Counted from the first letter of the stretch, positions 15,062 through 22,609 are shown. The stretch is DNA of 39,340 bases from Acidobacteriota bacterium (GCA_018969405.1 JAGWYK010000016.1:1-39340), one strand, 5' to 3'. Numbers and translations are program-made. The notes: generated from the letters alone by a model not told the origin.

Positions 15062-16234
15062 ATGGCGAATGCATGGTTCGAGACGGTGGCGGTGGCGCAA
15101 CGACGCGCCGAGAAGCGTCTGCCCGGCTCGGTCTACGGCGCCATCATCGGCGGGGCCGAGAAGGGGGTCACCCTCAACGACAACCTCACCGCCTTCGACG
15201 AACTCGGTCTCGCCCCCCATGTGGCCGGCCTGCACCCCGAACGGGGCATGGAGGTCGAGGTCATGGGGCAGCACCTGTCGATGCCGGTGATCATCTCCCC
15301 CACCGGCGTGCAGGCGGTGCATCCCGAGGGTGAGGTGGCTGTCGCTCGGGCCGCCGCCAACCGCGGCATCGCCATGGGCCTCAGCTCGTTCGGCTCCAAG
15401 TCCATCGAAGAGGTCTGCGCCGTCAACAACCAGGTCTTCCACCAGATGTACTGGTCGGGCGGACGCGAGGTCATGGTGCAGCGTCTGCAGCGGGCCGAGG
15501 CCGCCGGCGCCAAGGGCATCATCCTCACCCTCGACTGGTCGTTCTCCAACGGTCGCGACTGGGGCAGCCCCTGGATCCCCGAGAAGCTGGATCTGAAGAC
15601 GATGATCAAGCTCTCGCCACAGGCCCTATCCCGGCCGCGCTGGCTGATGACCTATCTGAAGACCTTCTCGCTGCCCGATCTCTCCGCCCCCAACATGGCC
15701 GCTCCCGGGCAGAAGCCCCCGGCGTTCTTCGGGGCCTACTACGAGTGGATGCAGAGCACCCCGCCGAGCTGGGAGGACATCGCCTGGCTGCGCTCGCAGT
15801 GGAACGGCGCGTTCATGGTCAAAGGCGTCTGCCGGGTCGACGACGCCAAGCGGGTGCGCGATCTCGGCGCCACGGCGCTGTCGGTGTCCAACCATGGCGG
15901 CAACAACCTCGACGGCACCCCGGCACCGATCCGGGTGCTGCCCTCCATCGTCGCCGCCGTGGGTGAGGACATGGACGTGGTGCTCGACGGCGGCATCCGG
16001 CGCGGCAGCGATGTGGTCAAGGCCGTCGCCCTCGGTGCGAAGGCCGTGATGATCGGACGCGCCTACCTGTGGGGCCTGTCGGTCAACGGTCAGGCGGGCG
16101 TCGAGAACGTGCTGGACGTGCTGCGCGGCGGGATCGACTCCTGTCTGCTCGGCCTCGGCAAGTCCCATGTGAACGAACTCACGCCCGACGACGTCTCCGC
16201 CCCCGACGGGTTCTTCCGCACCCTCGGCGCCTGA
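15062..16234 (+). CDS. mftD: mycofactocin biosynthesis FMN-dependent deaminase MftD
   Basis: A 390-residue FMN-dependent enzyme of the lactate/glycolate oxidase family. Visible motifs are the FMN-contacting SPTGVQAVHPEGE loop, the MYWSGGREVM segment, the catalytic histidine in SVSNHGGNNLDGTPAP, and the phosphate-binding DGGIRRGSDVVKAVALGAKAVMIGR near the C-terminus. NHGGNNLDG in place of the usual NHGGRQLDG is the form seen in MftD. MftD oxidatively deaminates the cyclised Val-Tyr product to make premycofactocin, which creates the redox-active dicarbonyl. A GGAGGG site precedes the ATG. It stands on the strand opposite to all other mft genes here. Confidence 0.93.
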   Translation: MANAWFETVAVAQRRAEKRLPGSVYGAIIGGAEKGVTLNDNLTAFDELGLAPHVAGLHPERGMEVEVMGQHLSMPVIISPTGVQAVHPEGEVAVARAAANRGIAMGLSSFGSKSIEEVCAVNNQVFHQMYWSGGREVMVQRLQRAEAAGAKGIILTLDWSFSNGRDWGSPWIPEKLDLKTMIKLSPQALSRPRWLMTYLKTFSLPDLSAPNMAAPGQKPPAFFGAYYEWMQSTPPSWEDIAWLRSQWNGAFMVKGVCRVDDAKRVRDLGATALSVSNHGGNNLDGTPAPIRVLPSIVAAVGEDMDVVLDGGIRRGSDVVKAVALGAKAVMIGRAYLWGLSVNGQAGVENVLDVLRGGIDSCLLGLGKSHVNELTPDDVSAPDGFFRTLGA

Positions 16235-16258
16235 AGGACAGCACGCAGAGCGCGGACC

Positions 16259-16747
16259 TCAGGACCGCAGCTCATCCCGAAGTGACTCGAGATACGGAAG
16301 CGCCGCCTGATCCTTCGGACGACCTGCGGCGCGCTTCGACTCGATGATGTCATCGAGCGCCGCGATGTTGATGCGGACGCCGACGGCGATCTCGACCTCG
16401 ACCATGTGCTCCTGCCACCCGCCGAAGCCCTCCAAGGATCCCGCCGGTCGGAACACCAGATCGATCTCCCCATGATCGCCGACGAGATTCAACATGAACT
16501 CCGAACGATCGAGGAAGGCGGCGTCGAGCAGTGCCGGAACCGGCTCATCCTCAGTGCGGATCATGGCGTGCATGCGAGCGAGCGCCCGGGCCAGGCGCTC
16601 CAGATTCTCGCCCGATCGTTCAGGGAGGACATCGATGTCCCGGGTCGGGAGTGTGGACCCGTGGATGACGGACGCGAAGCCGCCCAGCACGATGTACCTG
16701 ACCCCCTCCTCGTTCAGGATCTCGCAGATCCGAACCGGGTCGTACAT
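16259..16747 (-). CDS. minimal nucleotidyltransferase (AbiEii/MNT-like), possible toxin-type partner
   Basis: A 162-residue nucleotidyltransferase-fold protein. The N-terminal YIVLGGFASVIHGS is the glycine-rich phosphate-binding loop. TRDIDVLPE supplies the DxD metal ligands and IDLVFR near residue 116 the third acidic residue. The rest is helical and ends KDQAALPYLESLRDEL. Such stand-alone proteins include AbiEii toxins and MNT antitoxins, which transfer nucleotides to tRNA or partner proteins. The start shares one base with the stop of the 56-residue gene in front (TGATG), so the two form a coupled pair. It is convergent with mftD. Whether it is toxin, antitoxin or housekeeping cannot be decided from sequence. 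Confidence 0.8.
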   Translation of the reverse strand: MYDPVRICEILNEEGVRYIVLGGFASVIHGSTLPTRDIDVLPERSGENLERLARALARMHAMIRTEDEPVPALLDAAFLDRSEFMLNLVGDHGEIDLVFRPAGSLEGFGGWQEHMVEVEIAVGVRINIAALDDIIESKRAAGRPKDQAALPYLESLRDELRS

Positions 16748-16917
16748 CAGTCGACTCGTTGCGATCGCGCGTGGGCGGCGGCGCCCTGCACGGACAGCAG
16801 ACGGTTCGCCGCATCGACCATCACGCTGACCCGCTCCGGGACGGAGAGTCGGAGCTGGGCGCGGATCTGACCGACATCGACGCCGCGATCATCCTCGGGC
16901 GACTCAGGCACGGCCAT
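16747..16917 (-). CDS. 56-residue partner of the nucleotidyltransferase (antitoxin-like)
   Basis: A short helical protein with core IRAQLRLSVPERVSVMVDAANRLL. Small proteins with this sort of sequence (L-x-L-S-x-x-E-R) commonly precede nucleotidyltransferases of the AbiEii/DUF6036 kind. No catalytic residues are seen. The ATG at 16917 is preceded by TACACT with a 7-base gap, so the pair seems to have its own leaderless promoter and does not depend on mftC, whose stop lies only 23 bases upstream. The stop overlaps the next start by one base. Role inferred from arrangement only. Confidence 0.65.
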   Translation of the reverse strand: MAVPESPEDDRGVDVGQIRAQLRLSVPERVSVMVDAANRLLSVQGAAAHARSQRVD

Positions 16918-16924
16918 GAGCACG

Positions 16925-16930
16925 AGTGTA
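16925..16930 (-). promoter_or_regulatory. putative -10 element (TACACT) of the small protein / nucleotidyltransferase pair
   Basis: TACACT lies seven bases before the ATG of the 56-residue gene, in the short gap behind mftC, and no Shine-Dalgarno sequence is present. This would let the pair be expressed apart from the mft genes. Confidence 0.45.
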
Positions 16931-16940
16931 GGAGGGAGCG

Positions 16941-18065
16941 TCAGAGCGCGGTCACCGGAATACGACGCCGTCCCGGCCTGGAGTGATCGGCGCTCACGGT
17001 GGGTCGCACGGCGCCACCGGAGGCCTCGAGCTGACGCAGGGCCTCCTCGCCGTGCCCGAACACGCACTCCGGGTCGGGAGCGTCGAGGGGCAGACCGGTG
17101 AAGAACTTGGTGGCCATGCAGCCACCGCCGCAGGCGTCGAAACTTCCGCAGGAGCCGCAGGCCCCCGGGTTGGAGGGCTCGCGCAGCGAGGTGAACAGCT
17201 CCGAGGAGCGCCAGATGGCGGCGAACCCGCCTGGCTCATGGATGGAACCGGCCTTGAACTCGTCGTGCAGCACGAACGGGCAGGCGTAGACATCGCCGAC
17301 CGGATCGATGAGGCACACCACCCGACCGGCACCGCAGAGGTTGAGACCGGGCAGCGGCTCACCCAGCGCCGAGAGATGGAAGAACGAATCGCCGGTGAGC
17401 ACATGGGGGCGCTCGAGCAGCCAGTGGTAGAGCTGCACCTGCTGGGCGCTCGTGGGATGCAGATCGTGCCAGGTGTCGATGCCGCGACCGGAGGGGCGGA
17501 ACCGGGTGAGACGCAGCTCAGCGCCGTACTCGTTCGCCAGTGCCTCGTAGGCATCGACCTGCTCGACGTTGTCGCGGGTCATGACCACCGAGAGCTTGAA
17601 CTGCCCGAACTCGGCATCGCGCAGATGGTCCATGGCGGTGCGCACCCGGGCGTAGGTGCCCTCGCCGCGCACGGCGTCGTTGGTGTGCTCGTCGACACCG
17701 TCGAGGGAGATCTGGATGTCCACGTAGTCCATCGACGCCAGTCGCTTCGCGTTCTCGGCGTTGATGCGGCCGCCGTTGGTGGAGAACTTCACGCCCACAC
17801 CCTTGGCCACGCAGTATTCGACGATCTCGAAGAAGTCGGGGCGCAGCATGGGCTCACCGCCACCGATGTTCACGTAGAACACCTGCATCTCGGCCAGCTG
17901 ATCGACCACGGCCTTCATCTGCTCGGTGGAGAGCTCGTTCGGGTCGCGTCGACCCGACGATGACAGGCAGTGCACGCACTGCAGATCGCAGGCGTAGGTC
18001 CATTCCCAGGTGAGGCAGATGGGCGAGTTCAGTCCAGCGGCGAGCTGATCGGTGAGCGCGGTCAT
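16941..18065 (-). CDS. mftC: mycofactocin radical SAM maturase MftC
   Basis: A 374-residue radical SAM enzyme with a SPASM domain. C26, C30 and C33 in TYACDLQCVHC form the CX3CX2C site for the SAM-binding [4Fe-4S] cluster, followed by NIGGGEPMLRPDF (the GGEP motif). The C-terminal part holds the SPASM cysteines, including CGAGRVVCLIDPVGDVYACPF and ACGSCGSFDACGGGC, for two auxiliary clusters. MftC decarboxylates the C-terminal tyrosine of MftA and then cross-links it to the preceding valine. The start MTALTDQL lies one base after the mftB stop. The frame remains open upstream inside mftB but that part is not MftC-like. Confidence 0.95.
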   Translation of the reverse strand: MTALTDQLAAGLNSPICLTWEWTYACDLQCVHCLSSSGRRDPNELSTEQMKAVVDQLAEMQVFYVNIGGGEPMLRPDFFEIVEYCVAKGVGVKFSTNGGRINAENAKRLASMDYVDIQISLDGVDEHTNDAVRGEGTYARVRTAMDHLRDAEFGQFKLSVVMTRDNVEQVDAYEALANEYGAELRLTRFRPSGRGIDTWHDLHPTSAQQVQLYHWLLERPHVLTGDSFFHLSALGEPLPGLNLCGAGRVVCLIDPVGDVYACPFVLHDEFKAGSIHEPGGFAAIWRSSELFTSLREPSNPGACGSCGSFDACGGGCMATKFFTGLPLDAPDPECVFGHGEEALRQLEASGGAVRPTVSADHSRPGRRRIPVTAL

Positions 18066-18066
18066 A

Positions 18067-18384
18067 TCAGCGGGACTCCTCTGCGGTGGTGACCGCGACA
18101 TGGGTGTCGTCGACGAGGAACTCCCCGGCGACCAGCGAGCTGAGCGCCTTCTCGAAGGCCGGCCACCGACGGGGATCGAGGCCGGCGGCATCGAAGGCGG
18201 CTCGGGCGCTGGGAGCATCGGCCATGGTCTCGACCACGGTGACGAGATCGGGGGAGCGCAGGAAGGTGAGGCGCCGGTTGCCGTAGTGATAGGCGAGCGC
18301 GCCGAACGGCTCGGGCCGCAGGGCGACCCGTTCGTGCAGACGCCAGTGCTGGTCGGCGTCGAAGACGGTGCCGGTCGCGGTCAT
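18067..18384 (-). CDS. mftB: mycofactocin biosynthesis chaperone MftB
   Basis: A 105-residue RiPP recognition element protein. Family marks are RLHERVALRPEPFGALAYHYGNRRLTFL near the start, which forms the PqqD-like strands, and the winged helix of DPRRWPAFEKALSSLVAGEFLV. MftB binds the leader of MftA and delivers it to MftC. It lies between mftA (34 bp gap) and mftC (1 bp gap) on the same strand. Length fits the family. The start is the ATG giving MTATGTVFDADQHWRL; the longer upstream frame overlaps mftA out of frame. Confidence 0.94.
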   Translation of the reverse strand: MTATGTVFDADQHWRLHERVALRPEPFGALAYHYGNRRLTFLRSPDLVTVVETMADAPSARAAFDAAGLDPRRWPAFEKALSSLVAGEFLVDDTHVAVTTAEESR

Positions 18385-18418
18385 GGCGACGGACGGAGTG
18401 AGGCGGTGATCCGGGCGA

Positions 18419-18544
18419 TCAGTAGACGCCGCACATGCCGTCGATCGAGATCTCCTCGACGAGCAGCTCCTCCTCGAGGACCTCCTCGGTGGCAGTGAGG
18501 ACTGCGTCGGTGGTGGCTTCGGTGGTCTCGAGCGTCTGCTCCAT
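18419..18544 (-). CDS. mftA: mycofactocin precursor peptide MftA
   Basis: A 41-residue ribosomal peptide with an acidic leader (TATEEVLEEELLVEE) and the diagnostic C-terminus IDGMCGVY. The final Val-Tyr pair is the part converted into the cofactor by MftC, MftE and MftD. The ATG giving MEQTLETTEA is chosen because GGAGG lies just upstream; the frame stays open further but without family features. A TAGAGT hexamer 31 bases ahead of the start may be its -10 box. mftB and mftC follow directly. Confidence 0.96.
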   Translation of the reverse strand: MEQTLETTEATTDAVLTATEEVLEEELLVEEISIDGMCGVY

Positions 18545-18575
18545 GGGTTCCTCCAGGACGATCGGGCGTGGACGC

Positions 18576-18581
18576 ACTCTA
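18576..18581 (-). promoter_or_regulatory. putative -10 element (TAGAGT) of mftABC
   Basis: TAGAGT precedes a leader of about 25 bases that contains the CTGGAGGAA ribosome site of mftA. The -35 region has no recognisable hexamer. The same hexamer stands before mftD. Confidence 0.4.
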
Positions 18582-18614
18582 TCGGTCGCCGTCGGCCGCC
18601 GGTACGGGTCCGGC

Positions 18615-18839
18615 TCAGACCACCCGTGGTGCATCGGAGATGCGCCGACACCGATCGGTCATGGTGCCGATGCCCTCGATGGTGGTGGTGATGACATCGC
18701 CATCGACCAGGAACCGGCCTGTGGCCATGCCCACCCCATCAGGGGTTCCGGTGAAGATGCAGCCACCCGGCTCCAGGGTAAGGCGAGCGGCACCACCGGT
18801 CCCCATCAGCGAGCACGGGCGCACCGGTTCGGCCATCAT
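18615..18839 (-). pseudogene. C-terminal remnant of a fumarylacetoacetate hydrolase (FAH) family gene
   Basis: The minus-strand frame reads LTLEPGGCIFTGTPDGVG, then GRFLVDGDVITTTIEGIGTM. This is the highly conserved C-terminal end of FAH-family hydrolases (normally LxPGDVIxTGTPxGVG and GDVVxxxIExIG). Only the last 55 or so residues are recognisable. The residues before (MMAEPVRPCSLMGTGG) have no family match, and the metal-binding ExE/D catalytic core is absent. The serine hydrolase gene begins immediately beyond on the other strand, so the 5' four-fifths has been lost. It lies behind the mftA promoter region. This is a decayed gene and not a functional hydrolase. Confidence 0.75.
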
Positions 18840-18868
18840 GGCGCCACCGACCGATGGGAGAACACGAC

Positions 18869-19993
18869 ATGACGACCCAGGGTTTCACCACCGACCAGTT
18901 CGCACCGGTGCGCGAGGTGCTCGAGACGCAGCTGACGACGGGAGCCGACATCGGCGCGTCGGTGTGCGTGCACCACCGTGGCGAGGTGGTGGTCGACCTC
19001 TGGGGCGGCCACACCGATGCCGAACGCACCGGCGAGTGGCAGGACGACACCATCGTCAACGTGTGGTCCACCACCAAGACCATGACCTTCCTCGTGGCAC
19101 TGATGCTGGCCGACCGGGGTGAGCTCGACTTCGACGCCCCGGTCGCCACCTACTGGCCCGAGTTCGCCGCCAATGGCAAAGCCGGGGTCGAGGTGCGCCA
19201 TGTCATGAGCCACACCTCGGGGCTCTCCGGGTTCGGGGAACGCATCGAACCCGAGGACCTCGCCGACTGGGAGAGGTGCGTGGGCATCCTCGCCGCCCAG
19301 GAGCCGTGGTGGGAACCGGGCACGATGCCCGGCTACCACGCCATCACGCAGGGCTACCTCATCGGTGAGATCGTGCGTCGCATCACCGGCGACACCATCG
19401 GCACCTTCTTCCGCCGCGAGGTGGCCGAGCCGCTGGGCGCCGACTTCCACATCGGCCTGCCCGAGTCGGAGGAGGATCGCGTGAGTCTGGTCATCCCACC
19501 GAAGGCCGCCGACTTCGGCAAGGTGGACCCGGAGTCGTTGGCCTTCCGCACCTACGCCTCCTCGCGCATCGACGCCCGCGCCCCGCACCACCGGTGGTGG
19601 AGGGCCGCCGAGATCCCCGCCGCCAACGGTCATGGCAACGCCCGGTCGGTGGCGCTCGTGCAGTCGATCATCGCCAACCGGGGCGAGACCGGTGGGCGAC
19701 GGTTCCTCTCCGGCACGACGGTGGACCGCATCTTCGACTCGCAGATCCAGGGTTTCGATCCCGTGCTCGCCCGCGAGAGCCATATGGGCATGGGCTACGG
19801 CCTCTCGAATCCGTCGATGCCCATCGGACCCCGGGCCTGCTACTGGGGTGGCTATGGCGGCTCGGTCATCATCATGGATCTCGACGCGCAGCTCACCGTG
19901 GCCTACATGATGAACAAGATGGAACTCGGGCTGTCCGGCGACTTCCGCGGGGCGAACATCGCCATGGCCGCGGCGCTGGCCACCGCCGACTGA
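18869..19993 (+). CDS. serine hydrolase, class C beta-lactamase / EstB-like family
   Basis: A 374-residue beta-lactamase-fold hydrolase. The nucleophile motif S-x-x-K is STTK at 67-70, and the tyrosine of the second motif is Y156 in PGYHAITQGYLIGEI. The third motif is replaced by WGGYGGS near the C-terminus, as in esterase-type members. Such enzymes are usually esterases or lactonases acting on small substrates and not true lactamases. No signal peptide is visible, so it is probably cytoplasmic, again unlike secreted lactamases. The ATG giving MTTQGF has GGGAG eight bases upstream; an ATG at 18854 is less likely. It is convergent with the DNA methyltransferase. Confidence 0.9.
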   Translation: MTTQGFTTDQFAPVREVLETQLTTGADIGASVCVHHRGEVVVDLWGGHTDAERTGEWQDDTIVNVWSTTKTMTFLVALMLADRGELDFDAPVATYWPEFAANGKAGVEVRHVMSHTSGLSGFGERIEPEDLADWERCVGILAAQEPWWEPGTMPGYHAITQGYLIGEIVRRITGDTIGTFFRREVAEPLGADFHIGLPESEEDRVSLVIPPKAADFGKVDPESLAFRTYASSRIDARAPHHRWWRAAEIPAANGHGNARSVALVQSIIANRGETGGRRFLSGTTVDRIFDSQIQGFDPVLARESHMGMGYGLSNPSMPIGPRACYWGGYGGSVIIMDLDAQLTVAYMMNKMELGLSGDFRGANIAMAAALATAD

Positions 19994-20001
19994 AACAGGA
20001 C

Positions 20002-20928
20002 TCAGACGGCGTCGCGCTCGGCGGCGATGCGGCGTTCGGCCAGCGCCACATAGGCGGGATCCACATCGAACCCGACATAGTGACGTCCGGTGCGCACCGC
20101 CGCGATGGCGGTCTGTCCGGCGCCCATGAAGGGATCCAGCACCGTGTCACCGACATAGGTGAACAGTTCGATGGCCCGTCGGGGCAGCTCGACGGGATAG
20201 GGCGCCGGATGGCCGACCCGCTTGGCCGACTCCGGGGCGATGCGCCAGGTGTCGAGCGTCCAGGCCATGAAGTCCTCGGGTGCGATGGAGTTCTCGAACG
20301 GGAGTCCGCGCTTCTCCCGCTGGGCGCGGGTGAGCGCACGATCGAACCGGCCCTTGCTGGCCACCACGATGCGTTCGGTGAGATCGCGCAGGACCGGATT
20401 GGCCGCCGACGCGTACGAACCCCAGGCGCAGTTGCCCGAGGCTCCCTCGGCCTTGATCCACACGATCTCGCCCCGCAGCAGGAAGCCGAGATCGTCCTGC
20501 AGGATGGTGGTGACATCCCCGGCCAGCGATCGATAGGGCTTGCGCCCGAGGTTGGCGACGTTGACGGCGATGCGCCCACCCGGCTCGAGCACCCGCCAGC
20601 ATTCGGCGAACACGTCGCGCAGCATCACGAGGTACTCCAGGTAGGAGGCCGGCACCGCCCCCTCGCCCAGTTCGGTCTCATAGGCCTTGCCCGCGAAGTA
20701 CGGCGGGGAGGTGACCACAAGGGCCACGGAATCATCCGGGATGGCCGAGAGATCGCGGGAATCGCCCACCAGGATGGTGTCGCGCACCGGGCACTCGACC
20801 ACGGTGGAGTCATCCAGCAGGGTCGGCGCCGGGAACCGGCCGTAGAAGGCCGAAGCATCATGGTTCTCCCGCTTCGACACGCCGAACTCCGAGGTCGCGG
20901 TGCCATCGCGGGTGCGTCGTGCGGCCAT
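20002..20928 (-). CDS. orphan site-specific DNA methyltransferase (beta class, TSPPY)
   Basis: A 308-residue amino-methyltransferase. The catalytic motif TSPPYF is at 73-78 and the SAM-binding motif DPFMGAGQTA near 265-274. This order (catalytic first, SAM-binding last) defines the beta class. TSPPY enzymes make N4-methylcytosine or N6-methyladenine. No restriction endonuclease, specificity subunit or Vsr gene lies nearby, so it acts as an orphan methylase. A leading segment SEFGVSKRENHDASAFYGRF precedes the catalytic domain. TAGGGT stands eight bases before its ATG, which suggests leaderless expression. Recognition site unknown. Confidence 0.9.
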   Translation of the reverse strand: MAARRTRDGTATSEFGVSKRENHDASAFYGRFPAPTLLDDSTVVECPVRDTILVGDSRDLSAIPDDSVALVVTSPPYFAGKAYETELGEGAVPASYLEYLVMLRDVFAECWRVLEPGGRIAVNVANLGRKPYRSLAGDVTTILQDDLGFLLRGEIVWIKAEGASGNCAWGSYASAANPVLRDLTERIVVASKGRFDRALTRAQREKRGLPFENSIAPEDFMAWTLDTWRIAPESAKRVGHPAPYPVELPRRAIELFTYVGDTVLDPFMGAGQTAIAAVRTGRHYVGFDVDPAYVALAERRIAAERDAV

Positions 20929-20936
20929 CGCCCCGA

Positions 20937-20942
20937 ACCCTA
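20937..20942 (-). promoter_or_regulatory. putative -10 element (TAGGGT) of the DNA methyltransferase
   Basis: TAGGGT is followed by eight bases and the ATG, with no recognisable ribosome site. It fits the leaderless pattern seen across the window. Confidence 0.5.
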
Positions 20943-21038
20943 CCGGTCACCCCCGCCGATCGCCGGTCCGATGCGGTCCGCGGATGGCATGATCGCCGGA
21001 CGCAGCGGTGCATCAGCACCGCCACCGATGGGGGTTCG

Positions 21039-21758
21039 ATGGCTGTCGCAGTGATCACCGGAGCCGGACAGGGACTGGGACGGGCCGACGCGCTCCGCCT
21101 CGCGCAGGACGGCTTCGAGGTCATGTGCCTCGATCGCAACCTCGATGCCGCACGCGAGACCGCCGGAATGTGCGGCGGCACCGCCTTCCGCTGCGATGTC
21201 ACCGACCGGGACGAGGTCATGGCGGTGGCCGATCGCATCGGCGAGTGCTTCGCGCTCATCAACAACGCCGGCATCTGGAACTTCCCTTCGATCCTCGAGG
21301 TCACCGAGGAGCAGCTGCAGTCGGTGATCGAGGTGAACATCAAGGGCATCGTGTGGTGCTGTCAGGCCTTCGTCCCCAAGATGCGCGCCGGCGGTGGGGG
21401 CAGCATCGTCAACATGTCGTCTGGCGCGGCGTGGACCAACTCGCCGAACATCGGGATCTATCCGGCCACCAAAGCCGCCGTCGAGTCGCTCACCAGGACC
21501 CTGGCGCTCGAGCTGGGCGCCGCCAACATCCGCACGAACGCCATCGGCCCGGGGCTCATCGTGAGCGACGGCACCGCCGCCAACTTCGAGGGCGGTCGCG
21601 CCGCCGAGCGGGCCAAGGGCGTACCGATGGGTCGCGTGGGTGCGCCGGCCGACATCGCCGATGTCGTGTCGTTCCTGTGCAGTGATGACTCTCGGTACGT
21701 GAACGGGCAGGTCATCTATGTCGACGGTGGGATCACCGCCGGGACCATGGCCCGCTGA
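21039..21758 (+). CDS. SDR family oxidoreductase
   Basis: A 239-residue classical short-chain dehydrogenase: GAGQGLG cofactor loop at 8-14, NNAG at about 75-78, catalytic serine S128 in VNMSSGA, and Y141/K145 in YPATK. The aspartate after the second strand (CLDRN) favours NAD over NADP. It lacks the long insertion found in the mycofactocin-coupled SDR at 9579-10385, so it is an ordinary exchangeable-cofactor enzyme. The ATG has GGGGG a few bases upstream. It begins a plus-strand run with the MaoC-like gene (9 bp later) and the epoxide hydrolase, a set that suits breakdown of a cyclic or unsaturated compound. Confidence 0.9.
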   Translation: MAVAVITGAGQGLGRADALRLAQDGFEVMCLDRNLDAARETAGMCGGTAFRCDVTDRDEVMAVADRIGECFALINNAGIWNFPSILEVTEEQLQSVIEVNIKGIVWCCQAFVPKMRAGGGGSIVNMSSGAAWTNSPNIGIYPATKAAVESLTRTLALELGAANIRTNAIGPGLIVSDGTAANFEGGRAAERAKGVPMGRVGAPADIADVVSFLCSDDSRYVNGQVIYVDGGITAGTMAR

Positions 21759-21767
21759 ACCAGCACC

Positions 21768-22598
21768 GTGTCGACGACCTCGAGCGGGATCCTCGCCCAT
21801 GACGAACTGAAGGAGCGGTTCGGGTACGACCGCGGCATCGTGCGTCGCTTCACGGTGTTCACGGGGCGCCCGCTGGAACCCGATGACCCCGCCACCGTCA
21901 CCGAGGAGGTGCGGCAGGTGGGCGAGGAGCGCCGCAGCGCGGTCGGCACCGGACGCGACTGGTGCATCGACGTCCTCACCCACTCGGCCGACGGTGCGCT
22001 GCGGCTGGTCGAGCGGTGGGACATGTTCGGGTACCGCAGCGGCTCCGCGACGACCGCCGCCCCCACCTCGTCCGCCGGTGCGCCCGCGGGCGCGTCAGGG
22101 GGTGCGTCTGCCGATGCGGCGCGGACCACAGTTGCTCCCTCCAGCGCCGGCCCGTCGACCGCCCGGGAACTGGCGTCGTTCCTCCTCACCGCCGAGCAGG
22201 TGCGCGACCGGGCGCGGGCGAACGAGGCCGGCGGGGCCGTGCACCATGACACCGAGGCGGCGCAGGCCGCCGGGGCCCGTGACATCTTCCTCGACACCCG
22301 CAGTCAGATCAGCCTGTTCAGCGATCTCCTGGCGACGGCCATCCCCTGCACAGCGGAGGATCGACTCGTCGCCGTGGCCCTCACCATGCGCGCCCCGATC
22401 TGTGCCGGCGATCGGGTCGGGATCATGGTCGATGACACGCAGGACAGCACCGATGACGCCGGTCGGTCGTGGACGATCGTGTCCATGTCGGCGCATGTCG
22501 GCGCACGGACGCACAGTCGGGCCGAACTGCGTCTGCTGCGCCGGACCGAAGACGGTCCCGATCCCGCCGCCGTCGACCTCGGCGCGCTGCTGACCTAG
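21768..22598 (+). CDS. MaoC-like hotdog-fold protein (acyl dehydratase-like)
   Basis: A 276-residue protein starting at GTG. Two hotdog-like parts are joined by a low-complexity Ala/Ser/Thr/Pro/Gly linker at about 95-130. The second half has HHDTEAAQAAGARDIFLDTRSQISLF and VAVALTMRAPICAGDRVGIMVDDT, which resemble the helix and strands of MaoC dehydratases, including the AAQAAG..D helix. The catalytic D-x-x-x-x-H pair of active MaoC is not clear, so it may be inactive or act on another thioester. The linker is unusual for the family. The TAG stop is also the first three bases of a TAGCGT hexamer in front of the next gene. Confidence 0.6.
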   Translation: MSTTSSGILAHDELKERFGYDRGIVRRFTVFTGRPLEPDDPATVTEEVRQVGEERRSAVGTGRDWCIDVLTHSADGALRLVERWDMFGYRSGSATTAAPTSSAGAPAGASGGASADAARTTVAPSSAGPSTARELASFLLTAEQVRDRARANEAGGAVHHDTEAAQAAGARDIFLDTRSQISLFSDLLATAIPCTAEDRLVAVALTMRAPICAGDRVGIMVDDTQDSTDDAGRSWTIVSMSAHVGARTHSRAELRLLRRTEDGPDPAAVDLGALLT

Positions 22599-22601
22599 CG
22601 T
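22596..22601 (+). promoter_or_regulatory. putative -10 element (TAGCGT) overlapping the MaoC-like stop codon
   Basis: The TAG stop of the MaoC-like gene begins the hexamer TAGCGT, which lies eight bases before the epoxide hydrolase ATG. No ribosome site is seen in the gap. Confidence 0.4.
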
Positions 22602-22609
22602 CACGGGCC

